Positions 45,247 through 54,125 of a DNA stretch of 64,000 nucleotides are shown piece after piece; position 1 is the stretch's first letter, and each line of letters begins with the position of its first letter. A program made the translations under genes and the position numbers. The notes under the pieces were generated by a model. The model was not told where the DNA came from and made no database searches. It saw only the letters and a list, made by a program, of their open reading frames with translations. The stretch comes from Nibricoccus aquaticus (GTDB taxonomy: Bacteria; Verrucomicrobiota; Verrucomicrobiia; Opitutales; Opitutaceae), in contig NZ_CP023344.1 in NCBI RefSeq assembly GCF_002310495.1, positions 3,861,501 through 3,925,500 on the forward strand, read 5' to 3'.

Positions 45247-48054
45247 ATGCTCCCTGAAACCGACGACAGCGGGGGGCTGGCTCCTCCTAGTGTTCCGGTC
45301 GATTCGGCCGAGGCCAGCCCAGCCAGCCCGACTTCCGGATCGCCCATCGCATCCGGCCAGCGGTGGCATGCCTATCAGATAGGTGACGCGATCCACTGCG
45401 ATGCAGGCTGGGCGTTTCATGCGGTCAACGTGGGGGCGCTGGAAGATGTGTGCATCTTTGTGCGCCCGATCGACGAAGGCCGGGCAGCGCGCGCGGAGGC
45501 GTGGTCGAAATTGCAGAACGGGAAATACCCCGGGCTGATCGAGGTGTTCGATGCGGTGGAGGAAAACGGTTTCCGGTTCGAGACGACGCAGGTGCCGCCG
45601 GCGACGACGATGCGCGAGTGGGCCAACACGCATCAGGCGAGTCTGGACGATGTGGAAGCGCTGGTGAAGCAGCTGGCGGCGGCGGTGCAGGCGATGCACC
45701 TGGTGGGCGTCGTCCACTGTAACTTGAATCTCGATACCATTCATCTGGTCGCGGCGGATGCGGGATTGAAGGTGTTAATCGGCGGTCTCGACACAGCGAC
45801 GCTCTATGACCAATCGGGGCTGATCCCGTTGCCGGTGAATCCGCTCTACGCTCCGCCCGAGGCGGCGGGCCTCACGAAACATCGCGCGGGGGCGGGCTTG
45901 CGCGCGTGGGATTGGTGGTCGCTCGGGCGCATCATGCAGGAACTGGTGATTGGCCAGCCGGTGCTCGGGCTCGTGCTGGACCGTGATGTCTCGAAGATGA
46001 CCCACGAACTCCGGGCCAGGGCGGAGGAGCTTTTGCTGGAGCGCGACTCAGCGGGACCGAAGGCGGGCGCGGTGGAGAAGATGCCGCCGATCAGCGACGA
46101 TCTGGCGAGTCTGCTGCGCGGGTTGTTATCGAGCTGCCGCGATGGGCGCTGGGGCTGGCGCGAAGTGCAGTGCTGGCTGAAGCGCGAGACGCTGCCGGAT
46201 CGATATGAGCTGACGCGCAACGACCGGCTTTTTGTGTGGCGGGATCGCGCGTTCACGGTGGCGGAGGCTGCGGCGTTTTTCCGGACCGAGGAGCATTGGG
46301 CGGCGGGCGTGGATCAACTTTTCGATGTCAAAAACCCTGCGAGTTTCATCGCGTTTGCCTCCCGGGAACAGGAACTGAGCGGTGTGCGCGAGCAGCTCGA
46401 TGCGCTGCGCGATTTCGTGCAGCTGCCGGCCTGGCGCGAGTGTCCGGTCGAGGTGGTACGCACGGTGATCGCGGCCGCGTCGTGGCTCCAGATCGGTGGC
46501 GAGCGCGAGCCGCTGCTCTTGCGGGGAAAGCGGGTGGACTCGGCGCTGTTGCGCGCGTTGCTCAAATCGGAGCCGCTGGCCGAGGGGCTGGCGCTGGTGC
46601 GTGCGTTGATCGCGCCGCCGTTCGTGCAGTTGATTGCTGCGCGCGATCCTGAGACTGCGCGGTTGTTGACGGTGGTCGGTACGAGCACGACGGAGACGAT
46701 GGCGACCGCCGAGAAAAACGAGTGGCTCACGGTGAGCGATCCGGCTGCGGTGGCGCGGTTGTTATCCAGTGTGCTCGAAGGTGAGACGGAGCTGGTGAGG
46801 CATCGCGAGGAATTGAAGAAGCGTTTCGCGCTCTCACGCGATCCGCAGCTGGAGGCGATTTTCAAGGCACCGAAGGCGAAGCATCGCGAGCTGATCCTGC
46901 TCGTGTTTGCGGCGGGCGATCCGGAGCGCACGGGATTCGTGACGCATCTGGATTGGAGCCGGGAGCGGTACATGGTGCTGCGCGAGCGCGGGGAGCGGCT
47001 GGCGGCGAAATTATTCTGGTTGAGGCTGGGGCAGCTCATGCAGACCGGGCCGCTGGTTTTCCTGCGCTGGCCGTGGGTGATCGGTGTGTGGGCCGGGCTG
47101 GCGGCTATAGTCGCTGTACTGGCTCCGCCGCCGCTGGGTCTGGTCGTGGGCGTGGCGCTCGCGCTGGTGTTGTTTGGGTTGAGGGTGCTGGTGTGCGCTT
47201 CGCAGCGCGGGTGTGTGCGGCGGTACGCTCATGATCCGCAGGAGATCTGGACGATGCGTTCGCGAGCGGATCGCTGCGCGAAAGAGGCGGAGGCGGCGCT
47301 GCCGGGCGATCCGGTGCGCAAGCCGGGGATGGTCGCGGCGGAACTCGCCTCGATCAATCGCGAGATAGTCGGTCTGGCGCTCGATCCGGCGCCTGAGGCG
47401 GTGCGCGCACCATCGGAGTTGCGCGCAGGCTGGCTGGGCTCGGGCCTGGGCTGGCTGCTCGCGGTTGGGGCGCTTGGCTGGACTGGATGGTCGCACATGC
47501 CGCAGGCGGAGACGGCCCCGGAGGGCTCCGAGTTGGCGAATCAACTGCCGGGCGTGGCGGGCGATCCGGCGCGGCCGGTGGGGAAACCCAAGACAGTACT
47601 TACGTCAGAGGAACAATTTTTCAGCGATCCGCGCTCCGTCTATGTGAGCTGGAATTTCGAGGAGCCGGACGAGGCTCCGGCGTTACCGGTTCGCGGATAC
47701 GCGAAACCCACGCCCGAGCAGGTGGCGACGGCGTTGATCGACGGTCAAAAGTTGCTCGCTCCGTATGCGCCGCAGACGGCTCAGGGGGTGATTGCGATTC
47801 CGGTGGCGACGAGCGACGAGCCGGGAGTGATGCTCTACGATGTGAAGCGGCGGATGCTTCTGGAGCGACGGATTTTCAAGCTGGAGCAACTGCCCGCGAC
47901 TGATCGCTCGTGGCATGAGCTTAACCGGCGCAAGATCCTCTATCTCGGCGAGCCGCCGGAGCTGAGCCTGGAAATGTGGGCGGATGAGTCTGCCGCCAGG
48001 CCGTCGCCTGCGGCTGAGCCCGCGCGGGCCGAGCGGCCGGTGGCGACTCCGTGA
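45247..48054 (+). CDS. Membrane protein with degenerate kinase (pseudokinase-like) domain
   Basis: A 935-residue protein. Residues about 35-290 resemble a bacterial protein kinase: an alpha-C/beta core, then VVHCNLNLDTIHLV (about 156-169) in place of HRDLKPxN, and a weak GGLDTATL in place of DFG. The catalytic Asp is Asn (His157-Cys-Asn159), so phosphotransfer is unlikely by the usual mechanism. A later WDWWSLGRIMQELVIGQ matches the kinase DxWSLG segment. Beyond residue 290 the middle is unfamiliar. Two or three membrane spans lie near 610-650 (VIGVWAGLAAIVAVL; VVGVALALVLFGLRVLV) and 735-755, before a C-terminal periplasmic or cytoplasmic tail. The start is the ATG at 45247; a GTG at 45214 adds 11 residues. 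Role unknown. Confidence 0.8.
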   Translation: MLPETDDSGGLAPPSVPVDSAEASPASPTSGSPIASGQRWHAYQIGDAIHCDAGWAFHAVNVGALEDVCIFVRPIDEGRAARAEAWSKLQNGKYPGLIEVFDAVEENGFRFETTQVPPATTMREWANTHQASLDDVEALVKQLAAAVQAMHLVGVVHCNLNLDTIHLVAADAGLKVLIGGLDTATLYDQSGLIPLPVNPLYAPPEAAGLTKHRAGAGLRAWDWWSLGRIMQELVIGQPVLGLVLDRDVSKMTHELRARAEELLLERDSAGPKAGAVEKMPPISDDLASLLRGLLSSCRDGRWGWREVQCWLKRETLPDRYELTRNDRLFVWRDRAFTVAEAAAFFRTEEHWAAGVDQLFDVKNPASFIAFASREQELSGVREQLDALRDFVQLPAWRECPVEVVRTVIAAASWLQIGGEREPLLLRGKRVDSALLRALLKSEPLAEGLALVRALIAPPFVQLIAARDPETARLLTVVGTSTTETMATAEKNEWLTVSDPAAVARLLSSVLEGETELVRHREELKKRFALSRDPQLEAIFKAPKAKHRELILLVFAAGDPERTGFVTHLDWSRERYMVLRERGERLAAKLFWLRLGQLMQTGPLVFLRWPWVIGVWAGLAAIVAVLAPPPLGLVVGVALALVLFGLRVLVCASQRGCVRRYAHDPQEIWTMRSRADRCAKEAEAALPGDPVRKPGMVAAELASINREIVGLALDPAPEAVRAPSELRAGWLGSGLGWLLAVGALGWTGWSHMPQAETAPEGSELANQLPGVAGDPARPVGKPKTVLTSEEQFFSDPRSVYVSWNFEEPDEAPALPVRGYAKPTPEQVATALIDGQKLLAPYAPQTAQGVIAIPVATSDEPGVMLYDVKRRMLLERRIFKLEQLPATDRSWHELNRRKILYLGEPPELSLEMWADESAARPSPAAEPARAERPVATP

Positions 48055-48062
48055 GTGGAGTT

Positions 48063-48656
48063 TTATTGGGCGAGTGAGCCTGCGGCGACGGCGTCGTCGA
48101 TCATGCGGGCGGCGTAGGCCCAAAGTGGCGTGGAGCCTTCAGCGATGTGCTGGTTGCGAGCGATGACGCGGTCGCTGGTGACGCCGTGGTTGCGCCAGGC
48201 AGCGCCCTCGGTGAGGCAGTTGAGGAGCATGGGTTGGAAGCGATCCACGGCGGCGGCGAAGCGCGATTCAGGGGTGGCACGTTCTTCGAACTCGTCCCAG
48301 AGCGCGCGGAACTCGTCGCGCTGATCGTCGGGGAGGAGGCCGAAGATGCGGTCGGCGGCGCGGGCTTCGCGCTCGTGTTGATCGGCCATACGGACGGTGT
48401 CGTAGGCGAAGGTGTCGCCGGCATCGATTTCGACGAGGTCGTGGATGATGACCATTTTCAAGACGCGGAGGACATCGAGTGGCTGGTGATTGCTGTGCTC
48501 GGCGAGAACGATGACGAGGAGGGCGAGGTGCCAGGAGTGCTCGGCGTCGTTTTCCTGACGGCGGCTTTGCGTGCAGAGAGTCTGGCGGAAAATTTCCTTC
48601 AGCTTGTCCACTTCAGCGATGAAACGAATCTGCCGGGAGAGGCGGTCGAGGTTCAT
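48063..48656 (-). CDS. HD-domain phosphohydrolase (YfbR-like)
   Basis: A 197-residue HD-superfamily protein. It has SRRQENDAEHSWHLALL (metal ligand His40), the VIIHDLVEIDAGDT HD pair (His72, Asp73) and a downstream Asp in the RFQPML region. The order fits 5'-deoxynucleotidases of the YfbR type or related HD hydrolases; substrate is inferred. Its start overlaps the end of the OpgC-type gene by 44 bases, so the two are probably translationally linked. Confidence 0.88.
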   Translation of the reverse strand: MNLDRLSRQIRFIAEVDKLKEIFRQTLCTQSRRQENDAEHSWHLALLVIVLAEHSNHQPLDVLRVLKMVIIHDLVEIDAGDTFAYDTVRMADQHEREARAADRIFGLLPDDQRDEFRALWDEFEERATPESRFAAAVDRFQPMLLNCLTEGAAWRNHGVTSDRVIARNQHIAEGSTPLWAYAARMIDDAVAAGSLAQ

Positions 48657-49911
48657 GGCGGACGATGTGTCGGCGGGCGCGGGGGTGGCGAGTTTGGAGT
48701 GCGGGTGCGGGGCGCTCGAGTGGCGGGGAAGCGGGAAGCCTGTGGCGGTCGCGGGCGGAATGAATGGCAGCGGTGGCCATGAGCGTGGCGAGCATGAGCG
48801 CGGTGCCGAGCCAGCGACCGGAGGAGGTTTCGGCGAAAGTCTGGGGGAAGGCGTGGATCGCGTAGGCGGCGAGGATGTGGATGGAGAAAACGGGGAGCGA
48901 GGCGCGGCCGATCCACGCGAGCGGGCGCCAAGAAAAGGCGCGGGGGTGGCGGGAGATGAGTTGGTAGCTGAGGTAGATGATCAGCGCGGTATCCAGGAGG
49001 CGGATCGGGGCGAGGTTGTTTTTGTTGGTGACGGCGGCGAGTGAGGTCTCGGACAGGCCGGAGGGGATGAAACCGTGGCGGACGCAGAAGAGCAGGGCAG
49101 CGATGGCGGAGAGGCCTAGTAGGACTGCGGTGGATGGGCGGGCGAGCAGGTGTTGCGGGTGAGCGGAGTTGTTGGGAGAGTGAGTTTGCTGTCGTGTGGC
49201 CCAACGGTGGCCGAAGGCGAGAGCGGTGACGTAGAGGAGCTGCCAGGCGGCGAGGTTAAAGGCACCGGTGTTGATGACGCCGTACTCGAAGGGCGTTTGC
49301 GGGCAGAAAATATTGGCGGCGGCCCAGAGTGAGAGGCTCCCGCAGATCAGGCGCGTATAACCGCCGGGGCGCGCGCAGATGCGCAGGAGCCAAGGCGTGG
49401 CGAGCAGGAGCACGCAGTACATCGGGAGGACGTCGAAGAGCGTGGGTTGGTGGATGAGCAGCAGCGCGCTCACGAAAGAGAGTGCGGGAAGATCGAGTGT
49501 CGCGGCTGGTGTGTTGAGTGGGAGAGTGCCGGTGAGGTAGCCGATGGAGACGAGGCCGGAGAAAACGAGGATCAGGGCGAGCGCGTGCCAGCGGTATATA
49601 GTGACGGTGCGACTCGTGCAGGCGTGGAAGAGTTCGCGGAAGTTTCCGCGCAGCCATTTGCGGGTGTACACGTAGCCAGCCATCAAGCCTGCCATGAATA
49701 CGAAGCCCTCGGCGGCACTCATGAAGCCGAAGGGGTGATCGGTGACGGCGTGGAGATCACTCGGGATGTGGTTCACCGCCATGAGCACGAGGAGCAGGCC
49801 GCGGAGGGTGTCGATGTGGGTGTGGCGTGGAGCGGAGGCGGCGACGGATTTTGCGCGCGATGCGATCTGGGTGAGAGAGGACGGGACGAGGGAGGCGTGG
49901 CGGTTCGGCAT
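48613..49911 (-). CDS. OpgC-type membrane acyltransferase
   Basis: A 432-residue, roughly ten-span membrane protein of the OpgC (osmoregulated periplasmic glucan succinylation) acyltransferase family. The N-terminal DTLRGLLLVLMAVNHIPSDLH and SAAEGFVFMAGLMAGYVY match OpgC signatures. Hydrophobic segments run to about residue 370, then a basic tail. It probably transfers an acyl group to a periplasmic glucan or other polysaccharide, but no glucan synthesis genes (opgG/opgH) are nearby. The downstream HD gene overlaps its end by 44 bases. Confidence 0.85.
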   Translation of the reverse strand: MPNRHASLVPSSLTQIASRAKSVAASAPRHTHIDTLRGLLLVLMAVNHIPSDLHAVTDHPFGFMSAAEGFVFMAGLMAGYVYTRKWLRGNFRELFHACTSRTVTIYRWHALALILVFSGLVSIGYLTGTLPLNTPAATLDLPALSFVSALLLIHQPTLFDVLPMYCVLLLATPWLLRICARPGGYTRLICGSLSLWAAANIFCPQTPFEYGVINTGAFNLAAWQLLYVTALAFGHRWATRQQTHSPNNSAHPQHLLARPSTAVLLGLSAIAALLFCVRHGFIPSGLSETSLAAVTNKNNLAPIRLLDTALIIYLSYQLISRHPRAFSWRPLAWIGRASLPVFSIHILAAYAIHAFPQTFAETSSGRWLGTALMLATLMATAAIHSARDRHRLPASPPLERPAPALQTRHPRARRHIVRHEPRPPLPADSFHR

Positions 49912-50198
49912 CGCAGTCTTATTGGCCGGAGTCGTGCCGGGAAAAGTGTGCGGATGGGGAAACTGGGCTGTGGATTTCGGACTTCGCCGTCAGGCAGGAG
50001 ATTACGAGACATTGGGTAGAAAATTTTCATGCGCAGGCTGGAGCGGGCGGTATTTTCGAGGTGCAAATCGCGCTGTGGCGGGGGCGCGTTTCTTGCGATT
50101 TTCGGGAAAGTTTTTGGCCGACGGGATGGGTTTGCGGCGGGGCAACCTTTTCCTTGCTCCATGTGCGGGCGGGTTGTTCGCTCTTCGCTCCTTTTCCC

Positions 50199-51788
50199 AT
50201 GAAAATCCTAGTCGCCGATAAGATCTCGCCCAAGGGAGTCGAATACCTGCGCCAGCAGCCAGGTTTTGAAGTCATCGAGGCTTACGGCTCTTCTCCGGCC
50301 CAAGTTCTGGAGTTGGTCAAAGACGTTCACGCGATCGCGGTGCGCTCGGAGACCAAGATCACGGCGGAAGTTTTCGCCGCTGCGCCTTTGCTGAAGGTTG
50401 TCGGTCGCGCCGGTGTCGGCGTGGACAATGTCGATGTCGAGGCCGCCACGGAACGCGGTGTCGTCGTGATGAACACCCCTGGTGGTAACACGATCTCGAC
50501 CGCTGAACTCACGTTCACGCATATCCTCTGCTGCGCCCGCCCGATCGCGCAGGGCGCCGCATCGATGAAGGCTGGCAACTGGGATCGCAAGACGCTCAGC
50601 GGCGTCGAACTTCTCCGGAAGAATATCGGGATCATCGGCCTCGGTCGCATCGGCAGCGAGGTCGCCAAGCGCGCTCAGGCTTTCGGCATGAAGGTCCTCG
50701 CTTACGATCCCTATCTCACGCCCGCCCGCGCCGCCGCCATGCAGGTCGAGTCCGTCTCGCTCGACGCGCTTCTGGCCGGTTCTGACTACATCACGGTCCA
50801 CATGCCGCTGACCGACGAGACCAACAACATGATCGACGAGGCTGCGCTCGCGAAGTGCAAGAAGGGCGTCCGCATCGTCAACTGCGCCCGCGGTGGCATC
50901 GTCAACGAGAAGGCTTTAGTTGCAGCCCTCAAGAGTGGCCAGGTCGGCGCTGCAGGTCTCGATGTTTACGAGACCGAGCCGCTTCCCAAGGACAGCGAGC
51001 TTCGTTCCGCGCCGAACATCGTGCTCACTCCCCACATCGCCGCGTCCACCACCGAGGCGCAGGAGACGGTGGGCATCGAGATTGCCGAGCAGATCGCCGA
51101 TGTGCTCGTACACGGCGCGGTGCGCAACGCGGTCAATCTCCCGTCGATGGACGCAGCGGCCGCGAAGGTGATCGCGCCTTATCTCGATCTCGCAGCGAAG
51201 CTCGGCACGCTCGTGCAGCAGATCGCTCCGAAGCAAATTGCGAAGCTCCGTGTCACGTATCAGGGCAAAGTCGCCGAACTCGACGTGAACGCGATCACGC
51301 GCGCGCTTCAGCGCGGTTATCTCCGCCGCATCAGCGGCGACAGCGTGAATGCGGTGAATGCACCGACCTTTATGCAGCGTCTCGGCGTGCAGTTCGAAGT
51401 CGTGAAACTGAGCGATGCGGGTGACTACACCGATCTCATCGAAGTCGAAGCGACGGGTGGCGACGGCAGCGTGAACAGCGCGAGCGGCACGCTGATCGGC
51501 AAATCGAATTCGCCGCGTATCGTCGGCATCAATGGCCGCGAAGTGGAAGTGGCGGCTGAAGGTTCGCTGCTTGTTCTCGAGAACAACGACCAACCCGGCA
51601 TGGTCGGAGCGGTTGGCACGCTGCTCGGTCAGGATGGCGTGAACATCGCGGACATGTCGCTCTCGCGGCTGACGCCGGGCGGCACGGCCTACATGGTGGT
51701 GCGCGTCGATCACGAGCCGAGCGAGAAGGCCCGCGCGGCGATCAAGGCGAACGCGGCAATCAAGTTCGCGAAGTTCGTGCAGCTCTGA
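50199..51788 (+). CDS. serA: D-3-phosphoglycerate dehydrogenase
   Basis: A 529-residue enzyme of the long serA type that starts serine synthesis by oxidising 3-phosphoglycerate with NAD. Starting at ATG 50199 it has a catalytic Rossmann fold (IGIIGLGRIGSEVAKRA), the active-site segments RVGRAGVGVDN-like (GRAGVGVDNVD) and HIAASTTEAQ (His), an intervening allosteric domain and a C-terminal ACT domain (LENNDQPGMVGAVG) for serine feedback. Longer frames start upstream but add non-family residues. C-rich codons suggest high expression. A terminator follows. Confidence 0.96.
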   Translation: MKILVADKISPKGVEYLRQQPGFEVIEAYGSSPAQVLELVKDVHAIAVRSETKITAEVFAAAPLLKVVGRAGVGVDNVDVEAATERGVVVMNTPGGNTISTAELTFTHILCCARPIAQGAASMKAGNWDRKTLSGVELLRKNIGIIGLGRIGSEVAKRAQAFGMKVLAYDPYLTPARAAAMQVESVSLDALLAGSDYITVHMPLTDETNNMIDEAALAKCKKGVRIVNCARGGIVNEKALVAALKSGQVGAAGLDVYETEPLPKDSELRSAPNIVLTPHIAASTTEAQETVGIEIAEQIADVLVHGAVRNAVNLPSMDAAAAKVIAPYLDLAAKLGTLVQQIAPKQIAKLRVTYQGKVAELDVNAITRALQRGYLRRISGDSVNAVNAPTFMQRLGVQFEVVKLSDAGDYTDLIEVEATGGDGSVNSASGTLIGKSNSPRIVGINGREVEVAAEGSLLVLENNDQPGMVGAVGTLLGQDGVNIADMSLSRLTPGGTAYMVVRVDHEPSEKARAAIKANAAIKFAKFVQL

Positions 51789-51810
51789 GGCTGATTTCTT
51801 TTTAAGACAA

Positions 51811-51839
51811 AACCCGCGCTGAGAGGCGCGGGTTTTTTT
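51811..51839 (+). terminator. Intrinsic terminator of serA
   Basis: The stem AACCCGCGC/GCGCGGGTT (51811-51819 with 51826-51834) is followed by T residues to 51839, 23 bases past the serA stop. Confidence 0.92.
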
Positions 51840-51940
51840 GTTGAGAATTGGAGGCGGGTGGCGAGACGAGTGCGCTCACTCGTTGATAACTGACTACTCT
51901 CTGATTGCCACACCAGCGGGAGCGTCTGACGGTTTGCGGC

Positions 51941-52942
51941 GTGATCGCCTCCGTCGCTTTCCGGAATTTCAAGGCGCTGCGTAATGCTCATCTTGAGCTG
52001 GCGCCTTTCAATCTTGTGATCGGGCCGAATGGCTCGGGGAAAACGAGTCTCATCGATGCGCTGATGCGGTTGCGGTCGCTGTCGAAGCTGCCGCTGCGCG
52101 AGCCGGTGCCGGAAGCGGAGCGGGATATTCACGATGGGCCCGAGGTGACGTTTCAGTTTACGCCGCCGTATGAGGCGTCGGAGGCGGTGATCGGGTGCGT
52201 GTCGGACACGCAGTGCGATTTGTTGCAGGTTGATCCGGTCGGGAAGGATTGGCCGGAGCTGCGCACGCGGCTGCAGGGGATGCGGAGTTATGTGTTCGAT
52301 CATCACGCGATCGCGGCGCGGTCGGCGGCGCGGGAGGGCGCGGAGTTAACGACGACGGGTGGGAATCTCGCGGCGGTGCTGGCGACATTGCGGAAGAATC
52401 ATCCGGAGGATTTTGCGGCGTTGAGCGCGGAGCTGATGCGGATTTTGCCGGAGTACGCGGCGATCGACTGCGAGACGGGGAAGGACGGGATGGTCGGGTT
52501 CGTGCTGGTGTTGCGCGAAGGCGGGGAGCGCATCCCGGCGGACAATGTTTCGCAGGGGACGCTTTATCTGCTGACGATGCTGGCACTGGCGTTCGATGCG
52601 ACGCCGCCGTCTGTCGTGTGTATTGAAGAAATCGATCGCGGGTTTCATCCACGGCTGCTGCGGGATGTGCGCGATGTGCTTTACCGACTGAGTCATCCGG
52701 CAGGGTTTGGGCTGAAGCGCGAGCCCGTGCAGGTGATTGCGACGACGCATTCGCCGTACCTGCTGGATCTGTTTCGCGATCATCCGGAGGAGATCGTCAT
52801 CTCGGAGAAGATCGGGGCGGCGGCGACATTTTCGCGGCTGGCGGAGCGGGGGGATTTGAAGGAGCTGCTGGAAGAAGGGACGCTCGGCGACATGTGGTTC
52901 ACGGGGATTCTGGGCGGTGTGCCGGAGGAGAAAAATGACTGA
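51941..52942 (+). CDS. AAA_21-type (SMC-like) ATPase
   Basis: A 333-residue ATPase of the SMC/ABC-like AAA_21 group from a GTG at 51941 (MIASVAFRNFKALRNAHLEL). It has Walker A GPNGSGKTS (about 28-36), a signature-like VSQGTLYLLTMLALA, Walker B VCIEEIDRGFHP and the H-loop ATTHSPYLLDLF. No coiled-coil hinge of real length is seen. Such ATPases pair with nuclease-like proteins in several defence systems and OLD-like enzymes. Here the next gene overlaps its stop by eight bases, strong evidence that the two act together. A TTG at 51905 would add 12 residues; the GTG matches the family start better. It begins about 100 bases after the serA terminator. Confidence 0.88.
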   Translation: MIASVAFRNFKALRNAHLELAPFNLVIGPNGSGKTSLIDALMRLRSLSKLPLREPVPEAERDIHDGPEVTFQFTPPYEASEAVIGCVSDTQCDLLQVDPVGKDWPELRTRLQGMRSYVFDHHAIAARSAAREGAELTTTGGNLAAVLATLRKNHPEDFAALSAELMRILPEYAAIDCETGKDGMVGFVLVLREGGERIPADNVSQGTLYLLTMLALAFDATPPSVVCIEEIDRGFHPRLLRDVRDVLYRLSHPAGFGLKREPVQVIATTHSPYLLDLFRDHPEEIVISEKIGAAATFSRLAERGDLKELLEEGTLGDMWFTGILGGVPEEKND

Positions 52943-53597
52943 CGTGCGTGCGGGGTTGAAACTCGCGATCATCAGTGAGTCGCCGGCGGATGAGGCTGCG
53001 CTGAAGGTTTTGGTGGAAGCGGTGCTGCGCGAGCGCGTCACGTGGGTGACGCCGACCTTGCGGGCACGGGGCTGGCCTTCTGTCGCGCAGGTGCTGCCGG
53101 CGGTGATCCGGCATCTGCATTTCAATACGGACGCGGACGGGATCGTGGTGGTGGTGGATTCAGATGATTCGCTGGTTCACACACCCGAGCATGATGCGCC
53201 GGGGTATTATCATCCGCATTGCCGCATCTGCCAGTTGCGTGGGGTCTATCGGCAGACGGTGAAGAAGCTGCCAGCGGCGAGAGGGCGCGACCGCATTTTG
53301 CGGGCGGTGGGTGTGGCTGTGCCAGCGGTCGAGGCGTGGTACTTGTGCGGGCGCGACGAGCGGGTGACGGAGGCGGTGTGGACGCGAGGGCAGGAGAGCG
53401 GCGTGATGCCGTACACGCGCGGGGAGTTGAAGTGGCGGGTGTATGGGACGGACAGACCGAGCCTGGCGCATGAGACGCGGTGCGCGCTGGAGGAAGTGGC
53501 GCGGCATCGGAAGGACACGCGGAGGCTGGAGAACGATTTCCCGGGGTTTGCCTCGCTGGCGAAGGATTTGCGTGAGTGGCGGCAAATGAATCGTTGA
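52935..53597 (+). CDS. TOPRIM/DUF4276-like partner protein
   Basis: A 220-residue protein whose ATG (52935) lies inside the last codons of the ATPase gene. The N-terminal AIISESPADEAALKVLVEAVL gives acidic residues (Glu15, Glu20) and VVVVDSDDS gives the DxD pair (Asp75, Asp77), the arrangement of TOPRIM folds. The later VPAVEAWYLCG resembles the EAW segment of DUF4276-like proteins. A YHPHCRICQ cluster (His93, His95, Cys96, Cys99) could bind zinc. The family call is from motifs and could be wrong in detail. A nuclease role as effector is inferred. Its tail ends just before the MarR gene's presumed promoter region. Confidence 0.72.
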   Translation: MTDVRAGLKLAIISESPADEAALKVLVEAVLRERVTWVTPTLRARGWPSVAQVLPAVIRHLHFNTDADGIVVVVDSDDSLVHTPEHDAPGYYHPHCRICQLRGVYRQTVKKLPAARGRDRILRAVGVAVPAVEAWYLCGRDERVTEAVWTRGQESGVMPYTRGELKWRVYGTDRPSLAHETRCALEEVARHRKDTRRLENDFPGFASLAKDLREWRQMNR

Positions 53598-53605
53598 CAT
53601 ATCAA
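53594..53605. promoter_or_regulatory. Candidate MarR operator or -35 element
   Basis: TTGACATATCAA combines a consensus TTGACA -35 hexamer with imperfect TTGA/TCAA arms, 25 bases before the MarR ATG at 53630. It overlaps the stop codon of the TOPRIM-like gene. The -10 region after it is weak. Self-regulation by MarR is inferred only. Confidence 0.35.
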
Positions 53606-53629
53606 TCATCGACAGCAGAACAACTGGTC

Positions 53630-54088
53630 ATGTCTTCGACCGGTCCCGATCTGATTGCAGCTGTCATGGCCACGGCAGATGCGCTTATGCGCGAGAGTCA
53701 CCGGCTGTTTCGTCCGCACGGACTGACCGGGGCGCAGTATAATGTGCTGAACGTGCTGGCGGCGCGGGATGAGGCGATGAGCCAGCGGGAGTTGAGCGAT
53801 GTGCTGGTGGTTGATCGGTCGAATGTGACGGGGTTGCTCGACCGGATGGAAAAAGCCGGGTGGGTGAAGCGGGCGGATGATCCGGCGGACCGGCGGGTTT
53901 ACCGGATCTCGCTGACGGCGGCGGGGCGGAAGTTGTGGGCAAAGGTGCGGCCGAAGTACGAAGACAGCGTGGCGGCGGTGACGCGCGGGCTGGGGGCGGC
54001 GCAGATGAAGGCGGGCATAGAGCTTTTGCAGTGCTTGGAAAAAGCGTCGGTCAACTGGCGGGGCGGAGCAGACAGGAAAATACTTTGA
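53630..54088 (+). CDS. MarR-family transcriptional regulator
   Basis: A 152-residue winged helix-turn-helix repressor. The MarR core is visible: LTGAQYNVLNVLAARDEAMSQRELSDVLVVDRSNVTGLLDRMEKAGW, split into helix, recognition helix and wing (DPADRRVYRISLTAAG). The ATG at 53630 (MSSTGPDLIA) is preferred over upstream codons running through the promoter-like region. It sits 37 bases before the aas-like gene on the same strand, so it may control membrane lipid acyl-chain repair. A TTGA...TCAA sequence lies just upstream. Confidence 0.9.
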   Translation: MSSTGPDLIAAVMATADALMRESHRLFRPHGLTGAQYNVLNVLAARDEAMSQRELSDVLVVDRSNVTGLLDRMEKAGWVKRADDPADRRVYRISLTAAGRKLWAKVRPKYEDSVAAVTRGLGAAQMKAGIELLQCLEKASVNWRGGADRKIL

Positions 54089-54125
54089 AGTGAACGCACG
54101 GATTTTTGCATAACCTTTTATCCAC

